Positions 17,687 through 26,451 of a DNA stretch of 64,000 nt are shown here, piece by piece. The notes beneath the pieces were generated by a model, which saw only the letters and a list, made by a program, of their open reading frames with translations, ran no database searches and was not told the DNA's origin. The translations under genes were made by a program, and so were the position numbers. The first letter of the stretch is position 1. Every line of letters starts with the position of its first letter. The DNA comes from Bradyrhizobium sp. NFR13 (GTDB lineage Bacteria; Pseudomonadota; Alphaproteobacteria; Rhizobiales; Xanthobacteraceae), in assembly GCF_900114605.1 (NCBI RefSeq), contig NZ_FOTP01000011.1:1-64000 (forward strand). Reading direction: 5' to 3'.

Positions 17687-18469
17687 TTACCAGGTAGCGA
17701 GCACCGAGCCCTTGAACTTCTCGTCGATGAACGCCTTCACTTCCGGCGACTGATAGCTTTCCACCAGCGTCTTCACCCAGGGCTTGTCCTTGTCCACCGC
17801 GCGCACGGCGATGATGTTGGCGTATGGGCCCTTCGGATCCTCGCGCAGGATCGCGTCCTTCACCGGATCGAGGCCGGCCTGGGTCGCGTAATTGGTGTTG
17901 ATCCCGGCGACGTCGACGTCAGGCAGCGTGCGCGGCAGCTGCGCGGCATCGACTTCGGTGATCTTCAGCTTCTTCGGATTGTCTGTGATGTCGAGCAAGG
18001 TCGGCTTGAAGCCGGTGCCATCCTTCAGCTTGATGATGCCCTTGTCGCGCAGCAGGATCAGCACGCGGCCGCCATTGGTCGGATCGTTCGGGATCGCCAG
18101 CGTGGCGCCGGACTTGACCTCGTCCCAGGTCTTCACCTTCTTCGAATAGATGCCCATCGGGAAGTTGATGGTGTTGCCGACAGCGACGATCTTGTACTTG
18201 CGATCGGCCACCTGGTTGTCGAGATAGGGCTGATGCTGGAACGAATTGGCCTGCAGGTCGCCGGCCTCCAGCGCCGCATTCGGCACCACGTAATCGGAGA
18301 ATTCGACGATCTGGATGTCGAGGCCCTTCTTGGCGGCGACGGCCTTGGCAGCTTCCAGCACCTGCGCATGCGGACCGGGGGTCACGCCGACCTTGATGGT
18401 CTCGGCTGACGCAGCACCGGTGAGCGCGGCGAAAGCGAGGATGGAGAGAAGATAGCGACGAAGAGACAT
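17687..18469 (-). CDS. metQ: MetQ/NlpA-family methionine-binding protein
   Basis: A 260-residue periplasmic binding protein of the NlpA family that delivers D/L-methionine to MetNI. A signal peptide (MSLRRYLLSILAFAALTGAASA) is followed by ETIKVGVTPGPHAQVLE. The typical lipobox Cys is missing, so it should be soluble in the periplasm. Later landmarks are FSDYVVPNAAL, ANSFQHQPYL and the C-terminal YQSPEVKAFIDEKFKGS. The ATG at 18469 gives the cleanest signal peptide. It is the last gene of metN-metI-metQ, 58 bp after metI. Confidence 0.88.
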   Translation of the reverse strand: MSLRRYLLSILAFAALTGAASAETIKVGVTPGPHAQVLEAAKAVAAKKGLDIQIVEFSDYVVPNAALEAGDLQANSFQHQPYLDNQVADRKYKIVAVGNTINFPMGIYSKKVKTWDEVKSGATLAIPNDPTNGGRVLILLRDKGIIKLKDGTGFKPTLLDITDNPKKLKITEVDAAQLPRTLPDVDVAGINTNYATQAGLDPVKDAILREDPKGPYANIIAVRAVDKDKPWVKTLVESYQSPEVKAFIDEKFKGSVLATW

Positions 18470-18527
18470 TGTGTTTTCCATTGTGAGTAAACGAGTGTGA
18501 GCGGGCCCGCTGACGCGAGCGACCGTT

Positions 18528-19193
18528 TCAGGAATGTCGCGTGCGCTTGTCGAGGCGGCGCGAGATGAAGTCGCCAAGGCTCTGCACGCCCTGCACGAGA
18601 CAGATCAGCACGGCGACAACGGTCGCCATGACTTCCGGCATGAAGCGCTGATAGCCGTAGCGGATGCCGAGATCGCCAAGCCCACCGCCGCCGACGGCGC
18701 CGACCATGGCGGAATAACCGATCAGGCTGACGGTCGCCAGCGTGAGCGCCAGCGTCACCGCCGGCATCGCTTCCGGCAACAGCACCTTCCAGACGATCTG
18801 CAGTGGGCTGGCGCCAAAGGCGCGCGCGGCTTCGACGAGGCCCTGATCGACTTCGCGGATCGCGCCTTCGATGACCCGCGCGATGAACGGCGTCGCCGCG
18901 ATGGTCAGCGGCACCACGGCGGCGCTGGTGCCGATCGAGGTGCCGGCGATCAGGCGCGTCAGCGGCACGATGGCGACGACGAGAATGATGAAGGGCGTCG
19001 AGCGCGTGGCATTCACCACAAGACCGACGATGCGGTTGACGTTGGGTGCCGGGAACAGCTCACCGGCGCGGCTGGTGGCGAGAAAGATGCCGAGCGGCAG
19101 TCCGGCCAGCGTGCCGAAAATGCCGGCCAGCGCCACCATGGTGAGCGTGTCCAGCGTCGACCACAGGATCATGTTGATCAGTTCAGGCGACAT
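18528..19193 (-). CDS. metI: Methionine ABC transporter permease
   Basis: A 221-residue inner-membrane protein with about five helices and the EAA loop [22 protein letters not shown] that contacts the ATPase. [19 protein letters not shown] and [26 protein letters not shown] are strong MetI signatures. Its start overlaps the 3' end of metN by 11 bp, indicating translational coupling. Confidence 0.92.
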   Translation of the reverse strand: MSPELINMILWSTLDTLTMVALAGIFGTLAGLPLGIFLATSRAGELFPAPNVNRIVGLVVNATRSTPFIILVVAIVPLTRLIAGTSIGTSAAVVPLTIAATPFIARVIEGAIREVDQGLVEAARAFGASPLQIVWKVLLPEAMPAVTLALTLATVSLIGYSAMVGAVGGGGLGDLGIRYGYQRFMPEVMATVVAVLICLVQGVQSLGDFISRRLDKRTRHS

Positions 19194-20304
19194 AGCCGAG
19201 ATGCTCCACGGTGTTGCGGGTGGCAGTGAGATCGGCGATCAGCTTCGCCTGCAGCTCCGGGTCTGCAGCGACGGAGGCGATCAGCGTGCCGAACGGATGG
19301 TCGGCGACATATTCGATCTGGCCATGCATGATGTTGAAGTCCACGCCATAGGCACGCGTTAGCCGTGAGAGTACGGGCTCATCGGCATCGGCGCCGGTGA
19401 AGGCGATGCGGATGACGGCCTGACGGCCGGGCGCATAGTCCGCAAGCAGCTTGGCCTGCAGCCATTCCGGCACATTGCCGCCGGTGACTTCGCCGACGAA
19501 GCGCTTGGTCGTCGCATGCGTGGGCTTCGAGAAGATCTCGTAGGTCGTGCCCTGCTCGATAATTTGCCCGCCTTCCATCACGGCCACGCGCTGCGCGAGC
19601 TTCTTCACCACCGACATTTCGTGGGTGATGAAGAGGATGGTGAGGTTGAGATCGGCATTGATCTGCTTGAGCAGCGCGATGATCTGCGCCGTGGTCTCAG
19701 GATCGAGCGCGGAGGTCGCCTCGTCCGACAGCAGCACCTTCGGCTTGGTGGCGAGCGCACGCGCGATACCGACGCGCTGCTTCTGGCCGCCGGAGAGTTC
19801 GGCCGGATAGCGGTCGCGCTTGTCGGCGAGGCCGACCATGTCGAGCAGCGGCTCGACGATTCCCGGGATCGCTTTGCGCGGCGTGCCGGCAATCTCCAGC
19901 GGCAGCGCGATATTGTCGAAGGCGGTGCGCGACGACAGCAGGTTGAAGTGCTGGAAGATCATGCCGATGGAGCGGCGCGCCTGGCGCAGCGCCTTCTCGT
20001 CCAGCGATCCGATGTCGAGGCCGTCGACGGTGACCTTGCCATGGGTCGGCTGTTCGAGCCCGTTGATGAGGCGGATCAGCGTCGACTTGCCGGCGCCGCT
20101 CTTGCCGATCACGCCGACAATGGCCCCTTCGGGCACCACGAGGTCGATATTGTCGACCGCCTTCACCTCGGCGGAATCGTTCCGCGACGGGAAGATCTTG
20201 CTGACGCCATCGAAGGAGATGATGGCACGCCCTTGTTGGCCAGGATCTTGCGGATCAAGAATTGGCACGGGCGCTCCGGTCGGCTTGGACAGGGGAGCGT
20301 TCAT
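19183..20304 (-). CDS. metN: Methionine ABC transporter ATP-binding protein
   Basis: A 373-residue ABC ATPase: Walker [11 protein letters not shown]-loop FQHFNLL, signature [15 protein letters not shown], Walker [14 protein letters not shown] and a switch His (FITHEM). The last 80 or so residues form the NIL domain ([18 protein letters not shown] ...), which binds methionine and shuts the transporter off when the cell is replete. A 30-residue N-terminal extension precedes [10 protein letters not shown]. First gene of the metNIQ operon. No SAM riboswitch was found upstream. Confidence 0.93.
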   Translation of the reverse strand: MNAPLSKPTGAPVPILDPQDPGQQGRAIISFDGVSKIFPSRNDSAEVKAVDNIDLVVPEGAIVGVIGKSGAGKSTLIRLINGLEQPTHGKVTVDGLDIGSLDEKALRQARRSIGMIFQHFNLLSSRTAFDNIALPLEIAGTPRKAIPGIVEPLLDMVGLADKRDRYPAELSGGQKQRVGIARALATKPKVLLSDEATSALDPETTAQIIALLKQINADLNLTILFITHEMSVVKKLAQRVAVMEGGQIIEQGTTYEIFSKPTHATTKRFVGEVTGGNVPEWLQAKLLADYAPGRQAVIRIAFTGADADEPVLSRLTRAYGVDFNIMHGQIEYVADHPFGTLIASVAADPELQAKLIADLTATRNTVEHLGYVA

Positions 20305-20446
20305 TGAATGACGTTTCTGCGCAGTTGTGAAGCACGGGGCCGGCCTGCGTGTCGCGGGCGCCGTGGCTGCAACCTACTGATTTCGGGCATTATTTCAACC
20401 GCACTGCACAAATGAGGAAAATCCAGCGGTTTCAATGGCCTGCGGG

Positions 20447-20497
20447 AGTAAAAGAGTGCCGGGAGACGGCTGGTGACAGCGCTAATCGTCTCCCGGC
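20447..20497 (-). terminator. Rho-independent terminator after the sulfonate-binding protein gene
   Basis: An 11-bp perfect stem, GCCGGGAGACG / CGTCTCCCGGC (20458-20468, 20487-20497), is followed on the minus strand by CTCTTTTAC. It lies just downstream of the stop codon at 20512 and separates that gene from metN. Confidence 0.75.
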
Positions 20498-20511
20498 GAG
20501 TTTTCGGGAGC

Positions 20512-21474
20512 TCAGGAGCCCGGGGTCCAGGTCCAGACGATGTCCTTCACGTTGATCGCCTTCGGGATCAGGCCGAGCTTGTGGAAGCGATCCGCCGTTT
20601 CCTGCTGGGTGGCGATGATCCGGTCGTTGATCGGCACCACCGTGTAGTTCGACCGTTCGACGGCGCGCGTGGTGGCGGTCTTGTCGACACCGGTCGCCTC
20701 CTGCAGCCGCGTCGCGACTTCGGCACGATTGGCGTCGGCCCACTTTCCTTCATCGGCAAAGGTCTTGTTGAACAGCGCGACGATATCCGGATGCCTGGTG
20801 GTGAAATCCTTGTTGGCGAGGAAGAACGAAATCGAATCCTGCACGTCCTTGGAGAAGGCAATCACCCGCGCCTGTTTGCCCTCGGCGAGCGCCAGATATG
20901 GATCCCAGATCGACCACGCGTCGATATTGCCACCGGCGAATGCCGCCACCGCGTCGGCGGGGCCGAGATAGACCGGCGTGATATCCGCATAGGTCAATCC
21001 GGCCTTTTCCAGCGCAGCAATGATGGTGTTATGCGCGCTCGATCCCTTGCCGAAGCCGACCTTCTTGCCCTTGAGATCGGCGAGCGTCCTGATCGGCGAA
21101 TTCTCGGGAACGACGATGCCCTGATTGTAGCCGCGCGACGGGATGGCCGCGATATAGACGAGATTGGCGCGCGCGGCCTGCGCGAAGATCGGCGGGGCGT
21201 CGCCGGCATAGCCGAAGTCGACATTGCCGGTATTGATCGCCTCCAGGATCGGCGGGCCGAACTGGAATTCGACCCAGCGAACGCTGATGCCCTTTTCCTT
21301 GAATACTTTTTCGAGCGTCGCGCGCTGCTTCACCGCCGGGAAGATGCCCGCCTTCTGGAAGCCGATGCGGATTTCCTTCAGCTCCTGCGCCGCTGCTGGC
21401 GATGCGATCAAGCCGGCTGATACCAAAACTGCTGCGGACAGACCCGCAATGATGCTTCGTCTTGAATGCGACAT
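20512..21474 (-). CDS. SsuA-like aliphatic sulfonate-binding periplasmic protein
   Basis: A 320-residue ABC binding protein of the SsuA/TauA family, which captures alkanesulfonates for use as sulfur source. A signal peptide (MSHSRRSIIAGLSAAVLVSAG ... AAAQ) is followed by ELKEIRIGFQKAGIFPAVKQR. Family landmarks are FQFGPPILEAINTGNVDFG, GDAPPIFAQA, LKGKKVGFGKGSSAHN and GGNIDAWSIWDPYLA. No SsuB or SsuC gene is nearby, so it must work with a permease encoded elsewhere. A terminator isolates it from metN downstream. Confidence 0.88.
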   Translation of the reverse strand: MSHSRRSIIAGLSAAVLVSAGLIASPAAAQELKEIRIGFQKAGIFPAVKQRATLEKVFKEKGISVRWVEFQFGPPILEAINTGNVDFGYAGDAPPIFAQAARANLVYIAAIPSRGYNQGIVVPENSPIRTLADLKGKKVGFGKGSSAHNTIIAALEKAGLTYADITPVYLGPADAVAAFAGGNIDAWSIWDPYLALAEGKQARVIAFSKDVQDSISFFLANKDFTTRHPDIVALFNKTFADEGKWADANRAEVATRLQEATGVDKTATTRAVERSNYTVVPINDRIIATQQETADRFHKLGLIPKAINVKDIVWTWTPGS

Positions 21475-21815
21475 TGTGTTCTTGCTCCAGATGTCGCCGG
21501 CATTCCAAGCGCCGGCGCGATGGTGCAAGGCTAGGCGCAATCGGGAAGATTGTGCTTTCAAAGGTCGTCGGTCGCCGGCAACATTTGCGATCCCGGCATG
21601 CGCGGCCATAGCAGCTTCATCTCCGGGACAACGCGATGTTTCGGCCCTGTTCCCGGCAGTTCACCCGAGACAGAGAACGTTTAAGCTGCGCAATCGAACC
21701 GCCGCAGCATGCCTGCATCGTCGTGCCTCGAACTACAGTTGGCCATTTCATTGACTGGAACCGGCCGCTCTCTCACCTTTGCTGACGTCCAGTAACACCA
21801 GCAAAGCAGCGCATC
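21475..21815. other. Divergent intergenic region between two SsuA-like genes
   Basis: This 341-bp gap separates two divergent sulfonate-binding protein genes and should hold both promoters. I see no gene. AT-richer stretches occur around 21735-21790. No confident operator or riboswitch could be picked out by eye. Confidence 0.4.
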
Positions 21816-22808
21816 ATGCTTCCGATCCTTCTCTCTCACTTCATCGATCGCTTCGTGTTCAGACGCACCAGAGCGCTGCAGCTCGCGGCGGTGGCGTCCA
21901 TGCTGTCGGTATCGTTTGCCTGCGCGCAGACACCGGACACGGTGCGCATCGGCTATCAGAAATCGTCGACGCTGATCGCCGTGCTGAAGACCAATGGCGA
22001 GCTGGAGAAGGCGCTGGCGCCGCTTGACGTGAAGATCTCGTGGCATGAATTCACCAGCGGCCTGCCGCTGCTCGAGGCGATCAATACCAACAATGTCGAT
22101 TTCGGCGCCGATGTCGCCGACACCGTGCCGCTGTTCGCACAAGCGGCCGGCGCCAAGCTCGCTTACATTGCGGAGGAAGCCGCTTCTCCGGCCGCACAGG
22201 CCATCGTGGTGCCCGCGGAATCGCCGCTGAAGAGCGTAGCAGACCTCAAGGGCAAGAAGGTCGCAGTGACCAAGGGCGCCGGCAGCCACTTCCTGCTGCT
22301 CGCCGCGCTGAGCAAGGCGGGTCTGAACTTCAAGGACATCCAGCCAGCCTATCTGCCGCCGGCCGACGGCCGCATTGCCTTCGTCGGCGGCAATGTTGAT
22401 GCCTGGGTCGCCTGGGATCCGTTCCTCACCAGCGCGCAGCGCCAGAGCAATGCGCGCGTGCTTGCCGATGGCAGCAACGGCCTCGCCAGCTACAAGCGCT
22501 ACTACCTGTCGTCGGCCGCATATGCGGACAAGCGCGGCGACGTGCTGAACGTCATCTTCAAGAAACTGGATGAGACCGGCAAATGGGTGAAGGCGCAGCC
22601 GAAGGATGCCGCGAAACTTCTCTCCGGCCTGTGGGGCATCGATGCCGCCACCGTCGAGGAAGCCAACAGCCACCGCTCCTACAAGGTTGGCGCGGTGACG
22701 AAAGCCGGCCTGTCCGAGCAGCAGATCATCGCCGACGCCTTCTTCGCCGAAAAGCTCGTGCCCGTGAAGGTCAACGCCGCCGACGTGACGATCTGGTCGC
22801 CGAAGTAA
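21816..22808 (+). CDS. SsuA-like aliphatic sulfonate-binding periplasmic protein (second copy)
   Basis: A 330-residue paralogue of the divergent gene at 20512. A long signal sequence (about 37 residues, ending SVSFACAQ) precedes TPDTVRIGYQKSSTLIAVLK. It keeps FTSGLPLLEAINTNNVDFG, GADVADTVPLFAQAAG and FVGGNVDAWVAWDPFL. The extended N-terminus leaves a later ATG at 21900 possible, but that would leave too short a signal peptide. Twenty-seven bases downstream begins a MetQ-like gene on the same strand, so the two are probably one operon with no permease or ATPase. Confidence 0.87.
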   Translation: MLPILLSHFIDRFVFRRTRALQLAAVASMLSVSFACAQTPDTVRIGYQKSSTLIAVLKTNGELEKALAPLDVKISWHEFTSGLPLLEAINTNNVDFGADVADTVPLFAQAAGAKLAYIAEEAASPAAQAIVVPAESPLKSVADLKGKKVAVTKGAGSHFLLLAALSKAGLNFKDIQPAYLPPADGRIAFVGGNVDAWVAWDPFLTSAQRQSNARVLADGSNGLASYKRYYLSSAAYADKRGDVLNVIFKKLDETGKWVKAQPKDAAKLLSGLWGIDAATVEEANSHRSYKVGAVTKAGLSEQQIIADAFFAEKLVPVKVNAADVTIWSPK

Positions 22809-22835
22809 CGCCTCTCCCACCCGAAAGCTCATCTC

Positions 22836-23648
22836 ATGAAACGTCTTCTCTCGGCGCTCACCGCGGCCGCCCTCTCGCTCGCGCCCCTCGTAACTGCAAG
22901 CGCACAGTCCGCCCCCAAGACCGAACTCAAGGTCGGCTTCGTGCCCGGTCCTTACATCGACGGCTTCAAGGCCGGCGTGGAGCCCGAACTGAAGAAGAAG
23001 GGCTACACCGTCAAATACTACGAATTCTCGACCGGCCTCGAAGCCAACACCGCCGTGTTCAAGAACGATATCGACGCCAATGTGATGCAGCACGCGGTGT
23101 TCCTGACCTCCTACAACGAACGCCAGAAGACCGACCTCACCGGCATCATCACCGTGCCGACACCGCCGATGGGCCTCTACTCGACCAAGCACAAGAAAGC
23201 CGAAGACGTGAAAGCTGGCGCCACCGTGGTGGTGCCGAATGATCCCGTAAACCTGCAGCGCGCGCTGTGGATACTGCGCGATCTCGGCTGGATCGAGATC
23301 AAGGACAGCAAGCCGGTGGACGTGACCGAACTCGACGTGATCAAGAATCCGAAGGGCATCAAGATCGTCCCGCTGGAAAACGCCCAGGCCCCGCGCGCCC
23401 TCGGCGATGCCGACTTCGCCGCCGTGCAGGGCAATTTCGCGATCTATAGCGGGCTGAAGCTGACCGAGGCCTTCGCGCTGGAAAAGATGACCAAGCCCTA
23501 CACCAATGTCGTGGCCGTCCGCCGGGGCAATGCCGAGGCGCCGTGGGCGAAGGACATCGTTGCGGCCTATCAGTCGGACACGTTCAAGACCGCCATCCGC
23601 AACGACAAGTTCTATGCCGGCTTCACCCTGCCCGAATACTTCAACTGA
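22836..23648 (+). CDS. MetQ/NlpA-family periplasmic binding protein (second copy)
   Basis: A 270-residue NlpA-family binding protein: signal peptide MKRLLSALTAAALSLAPLVTA...SAQ, then KTELKVGFVPGPYIDGFKAG. It is distinct from the metQ at 17687 (the two share FSxxxxxNxAxxxxDxxAN and ALGDADFAAVQGNFAIYSGL-type phrases but differ widely). No permease or ATPase follows. It may feed the nearby MetNI or an unlinked transporter. Substrate is probably methionine or a related sulfur compound. Confidence 0.83.
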   Translation: MKRLLSALTAAALSLAPLVTASAQSAPKTELKVGFVPGPYIDGFKAGVEPELKKKGYTVKYYEFSTGLEANTAVFKNDIDANVMQHAVFLTSYNERQKTDLTGIITVPTPPMGLYSTKHKKAEDVKAGATVVVPNDPVNLQRALWILRDLGWIEIKDSKPVDVTELDVIKNPKGIKIVPLENAQAPRALGDADFAAVQGNFAIYSGLKLTEAFALEKMTKPYTNVVAVRRGNAEAPWAKDIVAAYQSDTFKTAIRNDKFYAGFTLPEYFN

Positions 23649-23730
23649 GTGCAACCTACACGCGCAGGCTGCCCTAGCGCGACGATCATACCGAACCGCG
23701 GATTTGACTCCCAGCGCGGCTCGGTTACGC

Positions 23731-23762
23731 TTTCCGGAGGCGTTATGAGACGCCTTCGGAAA
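23731..23762. terminator. Stem-loop just upstream of the amidase ribosome site
   Basis: TTTCCGGAGGCGT (23731-23743) and ACGCCTTCGGAAA (23750-23762) pair over 13 positions with one G-U pair and a 6-base loop. It sits between the MetQ-like gene and the amidase, ending 8 bases before the latter's ATG. It may end the upstream transcript or fold over the GAGGGAC ribosome site region; no U tract follows. Confidence 0.45.
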
Positions 23763-23770
23763 CGAGGGAC

Positions 23771-24445
23771 ATGAGAGATCGGGTCGTCGGGCTAGTGCTG
23801 GTTTTATGCGCGATCGCCACACCGGCGACCGCCCAGACGCTGTCAAGCTTCGAGATCGCCGCCCGCTCCCGCGGCACGCCCGACATTCCCGGCCTCAACA
23901 TGGTCTGGCTGAGGCCATGGACCGATCTCCGCCACGCCCGTGAATGGCGCAACATCGTCGTGCATCAGTCGGAAGGCGCGGTCGGCTCCGCCTGGCGTAA
24001 CGCTGTCGCGCAGATGCAGAAACCCGATCGTCGCGGCGTCGCCATCTGGATCGAAACCGACGGCACGGTTTACTGGTCGACGCCCGAATGGGCGGTACCG
24101 AAACATCTCAACCGCGGCAACCGCAACGACAACAAATATATCGACAACAGCGGGACCTATCAGCAGATCGACGATGACTCATCGATCGGGGTCGAGTTCG
24201 TCGGCAACTACCCCAATGTCCGCAAGCCGCCGACTGACGCGCAGATCGCGGCGTGGCGCGTGCTGGTCCGCGTGTTGCAGGCCCGCTACGACATCCCGAA
24301 CGAGCGCGTGTTCGCGCATAACTGGATCGAGTACAAGGATCGCCGCTATTGCGAGGGCTGCGAGCTTGCCAGGATCGCCCGGACCCAGGGAATCGAGACT
24401 GCGCAGCAGATAGGCCCTGCGCATCAAGCCGAAAGCGGCAAATAG
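23771..24445 (+). CDS. Secreted N-acetylmuramoyl-L-alanine amidase (Amidase_2 / AmpD fold)
   Basis: A 224-residue protein with a signal peptide (MRDRVVGLVLVLCAIATPATAQ). The zinc ligands of the type-2 amidase fold are visible: His in NIVVHQSEG and the C-terminal His in FAHNWIEYKDRRYCEGC. The middle contains HLNRGNRNDNKYIDNSGTY and SIGVEFVGNYP. The enzyme cleaves the lactyl-amide bond between muramic acid and the stem peptide in the periplasm. Whether it recycles wall or remodels septa cannot be told. Confidence 0.8.
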   Translation: MRDRVVGLVLVLCAIATPATAQTLSSFEIAARSRGTPDIPGLNMVWLRPWTDLRHAREWRNIVVHQSEGAVGSAWRNAVAQMQKPDRRGVAIWIETDGTVYWSTPEWAVPKHLNRGNRNDNKYIDNSGTYQQIDDDSSIGVEFVGNYPNVRKPPTDAQIAAWRVLVRVLQARYDIPNERVFAHNWIEYKDRRYCEGCELARIARTQGIETAQQIGPAHQAESGK

Positions 24446-24448
24446 ACC

Positions 24449-25270
24449 TTACGTCCCGACGCGCAGTGCCGCCCGCTGCTTGCGCAGATAGGCGATCACC
24501 GACAGGGCGGTGATGCGACCGGTCTTCGGATTCTCCGACGGGATATTCTCGATCTGCATCGAGAACCGTGCGGAATCCGAATCCACCTCGACACGATGAA
24601 CGTTGCGCGTCAGCGACGGATCGGCCCAGATTTCCAGCGTCGTGGCGTCGGGGCCTGCGCCTGCGAGCGACAGCGCGACGGCAACGTTGAGATTGGCGGG
24701 AAAGCCCTTGGCGGCTTCGCGCGCCGTGCCCGCGAAAATCTTCATCGGCTCGGTGATGCTGTCGATGTCGATCTTGTTCTCGACGATATAGGGCGCGCCG
24801 GCTAGGCCCTTCACCGGTTTGCGCGTCACCATGCGCACCGTGTTGATCTTGCCCTCGGCGGCAGCGGTCACGGCATCGAGCCCGATCAACGCCCCGGTCG
24901 GCACCACGATCTGCCCGCCATTGGCCTTGGCCAGCGCGATGAGATCGTCATTGAACAACAGCGCTCCGGCGCTCAGCACAATCGCGGTCTTGCCCTTGCT
25001 GACGAACGGCTTGACGATCTCGGGCAGCAACGCTGCGGGCGCGCATTCGATCACGATATCGGCGACATCAGCGAGGCCAGCGATGGGCAGCACCGGCGGC
25101 GCCTTGCCGAGGCCAGACAGGAACGCCTGATGCTTCTCCGGATTCTGCACGGCGACCGCCGCCAGAACCAGGCCGTCGATGCCGCGATCCAGGGCTTCGG
25201 CCACCTTGCGGCCGATCGGGCCGAGGCCAACAATGGCCACACGCGTGGCAGACTTTGCTTCAGTGCTCAT
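24449..25270 (-). CDS. Aspartate dehydrogenase
   Basis: A 273-residue NAD(P)-dependent L-aspartate dehydrogenase of the NadX/DUF108 family, which makes iminoaspartate or oxaloacetate plus ammonia. The Rossmann motif is VGLGPIGRKV (GxGxxG) near residue 15. Catalytic-domain phrases AGALIGLDAV, TRKP and NLNVAVALSLAG, and a conserved His in NVHRVEV, are present. I chose the ATG at 25270, which places the Rossmann motif at the right depth; the open frame upstream is spurious. No nadA or nadC is adjacent, so its link to NAD synthesis is open. Confidence 0.83.
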   Translation of the reverse strand: MSTEAKSATRVAIVGLGPIGRKVAEALDRGIDGLVLAAVAVQNPEKHQAFLSGLGKAPPVLPIAGLADVADIVIECAPAALLPEIVKPFVSKGKTAIVLSAGALLFNDDLIALAKANGGQIVVPTGALIGLDAVTAAAEGKINTVRMVTRKPVKGLAGAPYIVENKIDIDSITEPMKIFAGTAREAAKGFPANLNVAVALSLAGAGPDATTLEIWADPSLTRNVHRVEVDSDSARFSMQIENIPSENPKTGRITALSVIAYLRKQRAALRVGT

Positions 25271-25584
25271 CAGGTCTATCTCGTCCAATGATTTCGGGGG
25301 CACGCCACCACATCCGGAAACGGTTCTCCCCCGGAAAGGCCGCAATGTCCATGCGGTGATCTCCGCCAGTTTAGAAGGCTTCCGGCATCACGCCATCGTG
25401 CGGCACGTGCGACAATCCCGGGCTTGCACGTAAAAGGACGTTTCGCTACCCCTGCCGTGATTGCTGTCTCGGCGAGGCCGCACGTAAGCGTTAACGTGAA
25501 CCAACGCGCCGATCGAACCTGATCCAGGCTCGACCTGCGCGACTCCGCGTCAAACAGGCCGATCTGGATTCCCCGGGAATCCAC
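25271..25584. promoter_or_regulatory. Divergent intergenic region with possible Irr (iron control) box
   Basis: This 314-bp gap serves aspartate dehydrogenase and the siderophore-interacting protein. TTTAGAA-GGC-TTC at 25370-25382 matches the first 13 positions of the Irr iron control element TTTAGAA-N3-TTCTAAA known from Bradyrhizobium, but the right arm then diverges. A second imperfect inverted repeat, GCACGTAA-gcg-TTAACGTG, lies at about 25481-25499. Both are eye-found and unproven. Confidence 0.35.
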
Positions 25585-26421
25585 ATGACCGACACATCTT
25601 CAGACACAATTTCCACCGAGCGTCATCGCATCACGCGCGTCCGTCACGAGCTGAAGCGCCGCCTGCTGACCGTCAAGCGCGTGACGTCGGTGACGCCGCA
25701 CATGAAGCGCATCACCCTCACCGGCGACGACCTCCAAGGCTTCGTCAGCGCGTCCTATGACAACCACGTCAAGGTATTCTTCCCGCGCCCCGGCGAAGTC
25801 GAACCTTTGATGCCGGTCTTCAGCGAAGGCCGTGTGCTGGTCGACGAGAGCGCGCGGCCAATCGCGCGAGACTACACGCCGCGGCGTTATGACGAAACCG
25901 CGAAAGAACTCGACCTCGATTTCGCCATTCATGATGCGGGACCTGCCACGACCTGGGCCGCCGAAGCGAAGCCAGGCGATAAAGTCGGTATTGGCGGCCC
26001 GCGCGGCTCCTTTGTGGTGCCGGACGACTTCGACTGGTACCTGCTGATTGGCGACGAAACTGCCCTGCCCGCCATCGGCCGCCGACTCGAAGAACTGCGT
26101 CCTGCCACACGGGCCATCGTGATCGCAGAAGTCGCCGATACTGCCGAGGAGCAGATCTTCGCATCCAAGGCGTCCGTCACTATCAACTGGCTGCATCGTG
26201 GCCAGCAAGGCGCCGGCTCGACCACGCTGATGGAGGATGCTTTGCGCAGCCTCAAACTTCCCGTTGGAGACGGCTATGCCTTCATCGCCGGAGAATCCGA
26301 GGTAGCCAAGCGCCTCCGCAGGATTCTCGTCGACGAGCGCCAGCATCCCAAAGCATGGGTCAAGGCGTCAGGCTATTGGAAAGGCGGCGCAGAGAACTAT
26401 CATGAGCCGCATGACGACTGA
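25585..26421 (+). CDS. Siderophore-interacting protein (FAD-dependent ferric-siderophore reductase)
   Basis: A 278-residue SIP/ViuB-type flavoreductase of the ferredoxin-reductase fold. It releases iron in the cytosol by reducing ferric siderophore with NAD(P)H. Seen are the FAD motif RDYTPRRYD, GGPRGSFVVP, GDETALPAIGRRLEEL and the C-terminal SIP signature GESEVAKRLRRIL ... SGYWKGGAENYHE. An N-terminal 20-residue extension is polar. No siderophore receptor or synthesis genes are close by. Confidence 0.9.
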   Translation: MTDTSSDTISTERHRITRVRHELKRRLLTVKRVTSVTPHMKRITLTGDDLQGFVSASYDNHVKVFFPRPGEVEPLMPVFSEGRVLVDESARPIARDYTPRRYDETAKELDLDFAIHDAGPATTWAAEAKPGDKVGIGGPRGSFVVPDDFDWYLLIGDETALPAIGRRLEELRPATRAIVIAEVADTAEEQIFASKASVTINWLHRGQQGAGSTTLMEDALRSLKLPVGDGYAFIAGESEVAKRLRRILVDERQHPKAWVKASGYWKGGAENYHEPHDD

Positions 26422-26451
26422 CCGTCGCGTCCTGAACTAGCAGGAGATCTG

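Noticed and set aside
20305-20446. SAM riboswitch before metN
   Set aside because: I looked for SAM-II-like conserved blocks on the minus strand and found none.
21681-23846. 721-codon frame on the minus strand
   Set aside because: It is antisense to the SsuA-like and MetQ-like genes; those have signal peptides, family motifs and ribosome sites, this frame has none.
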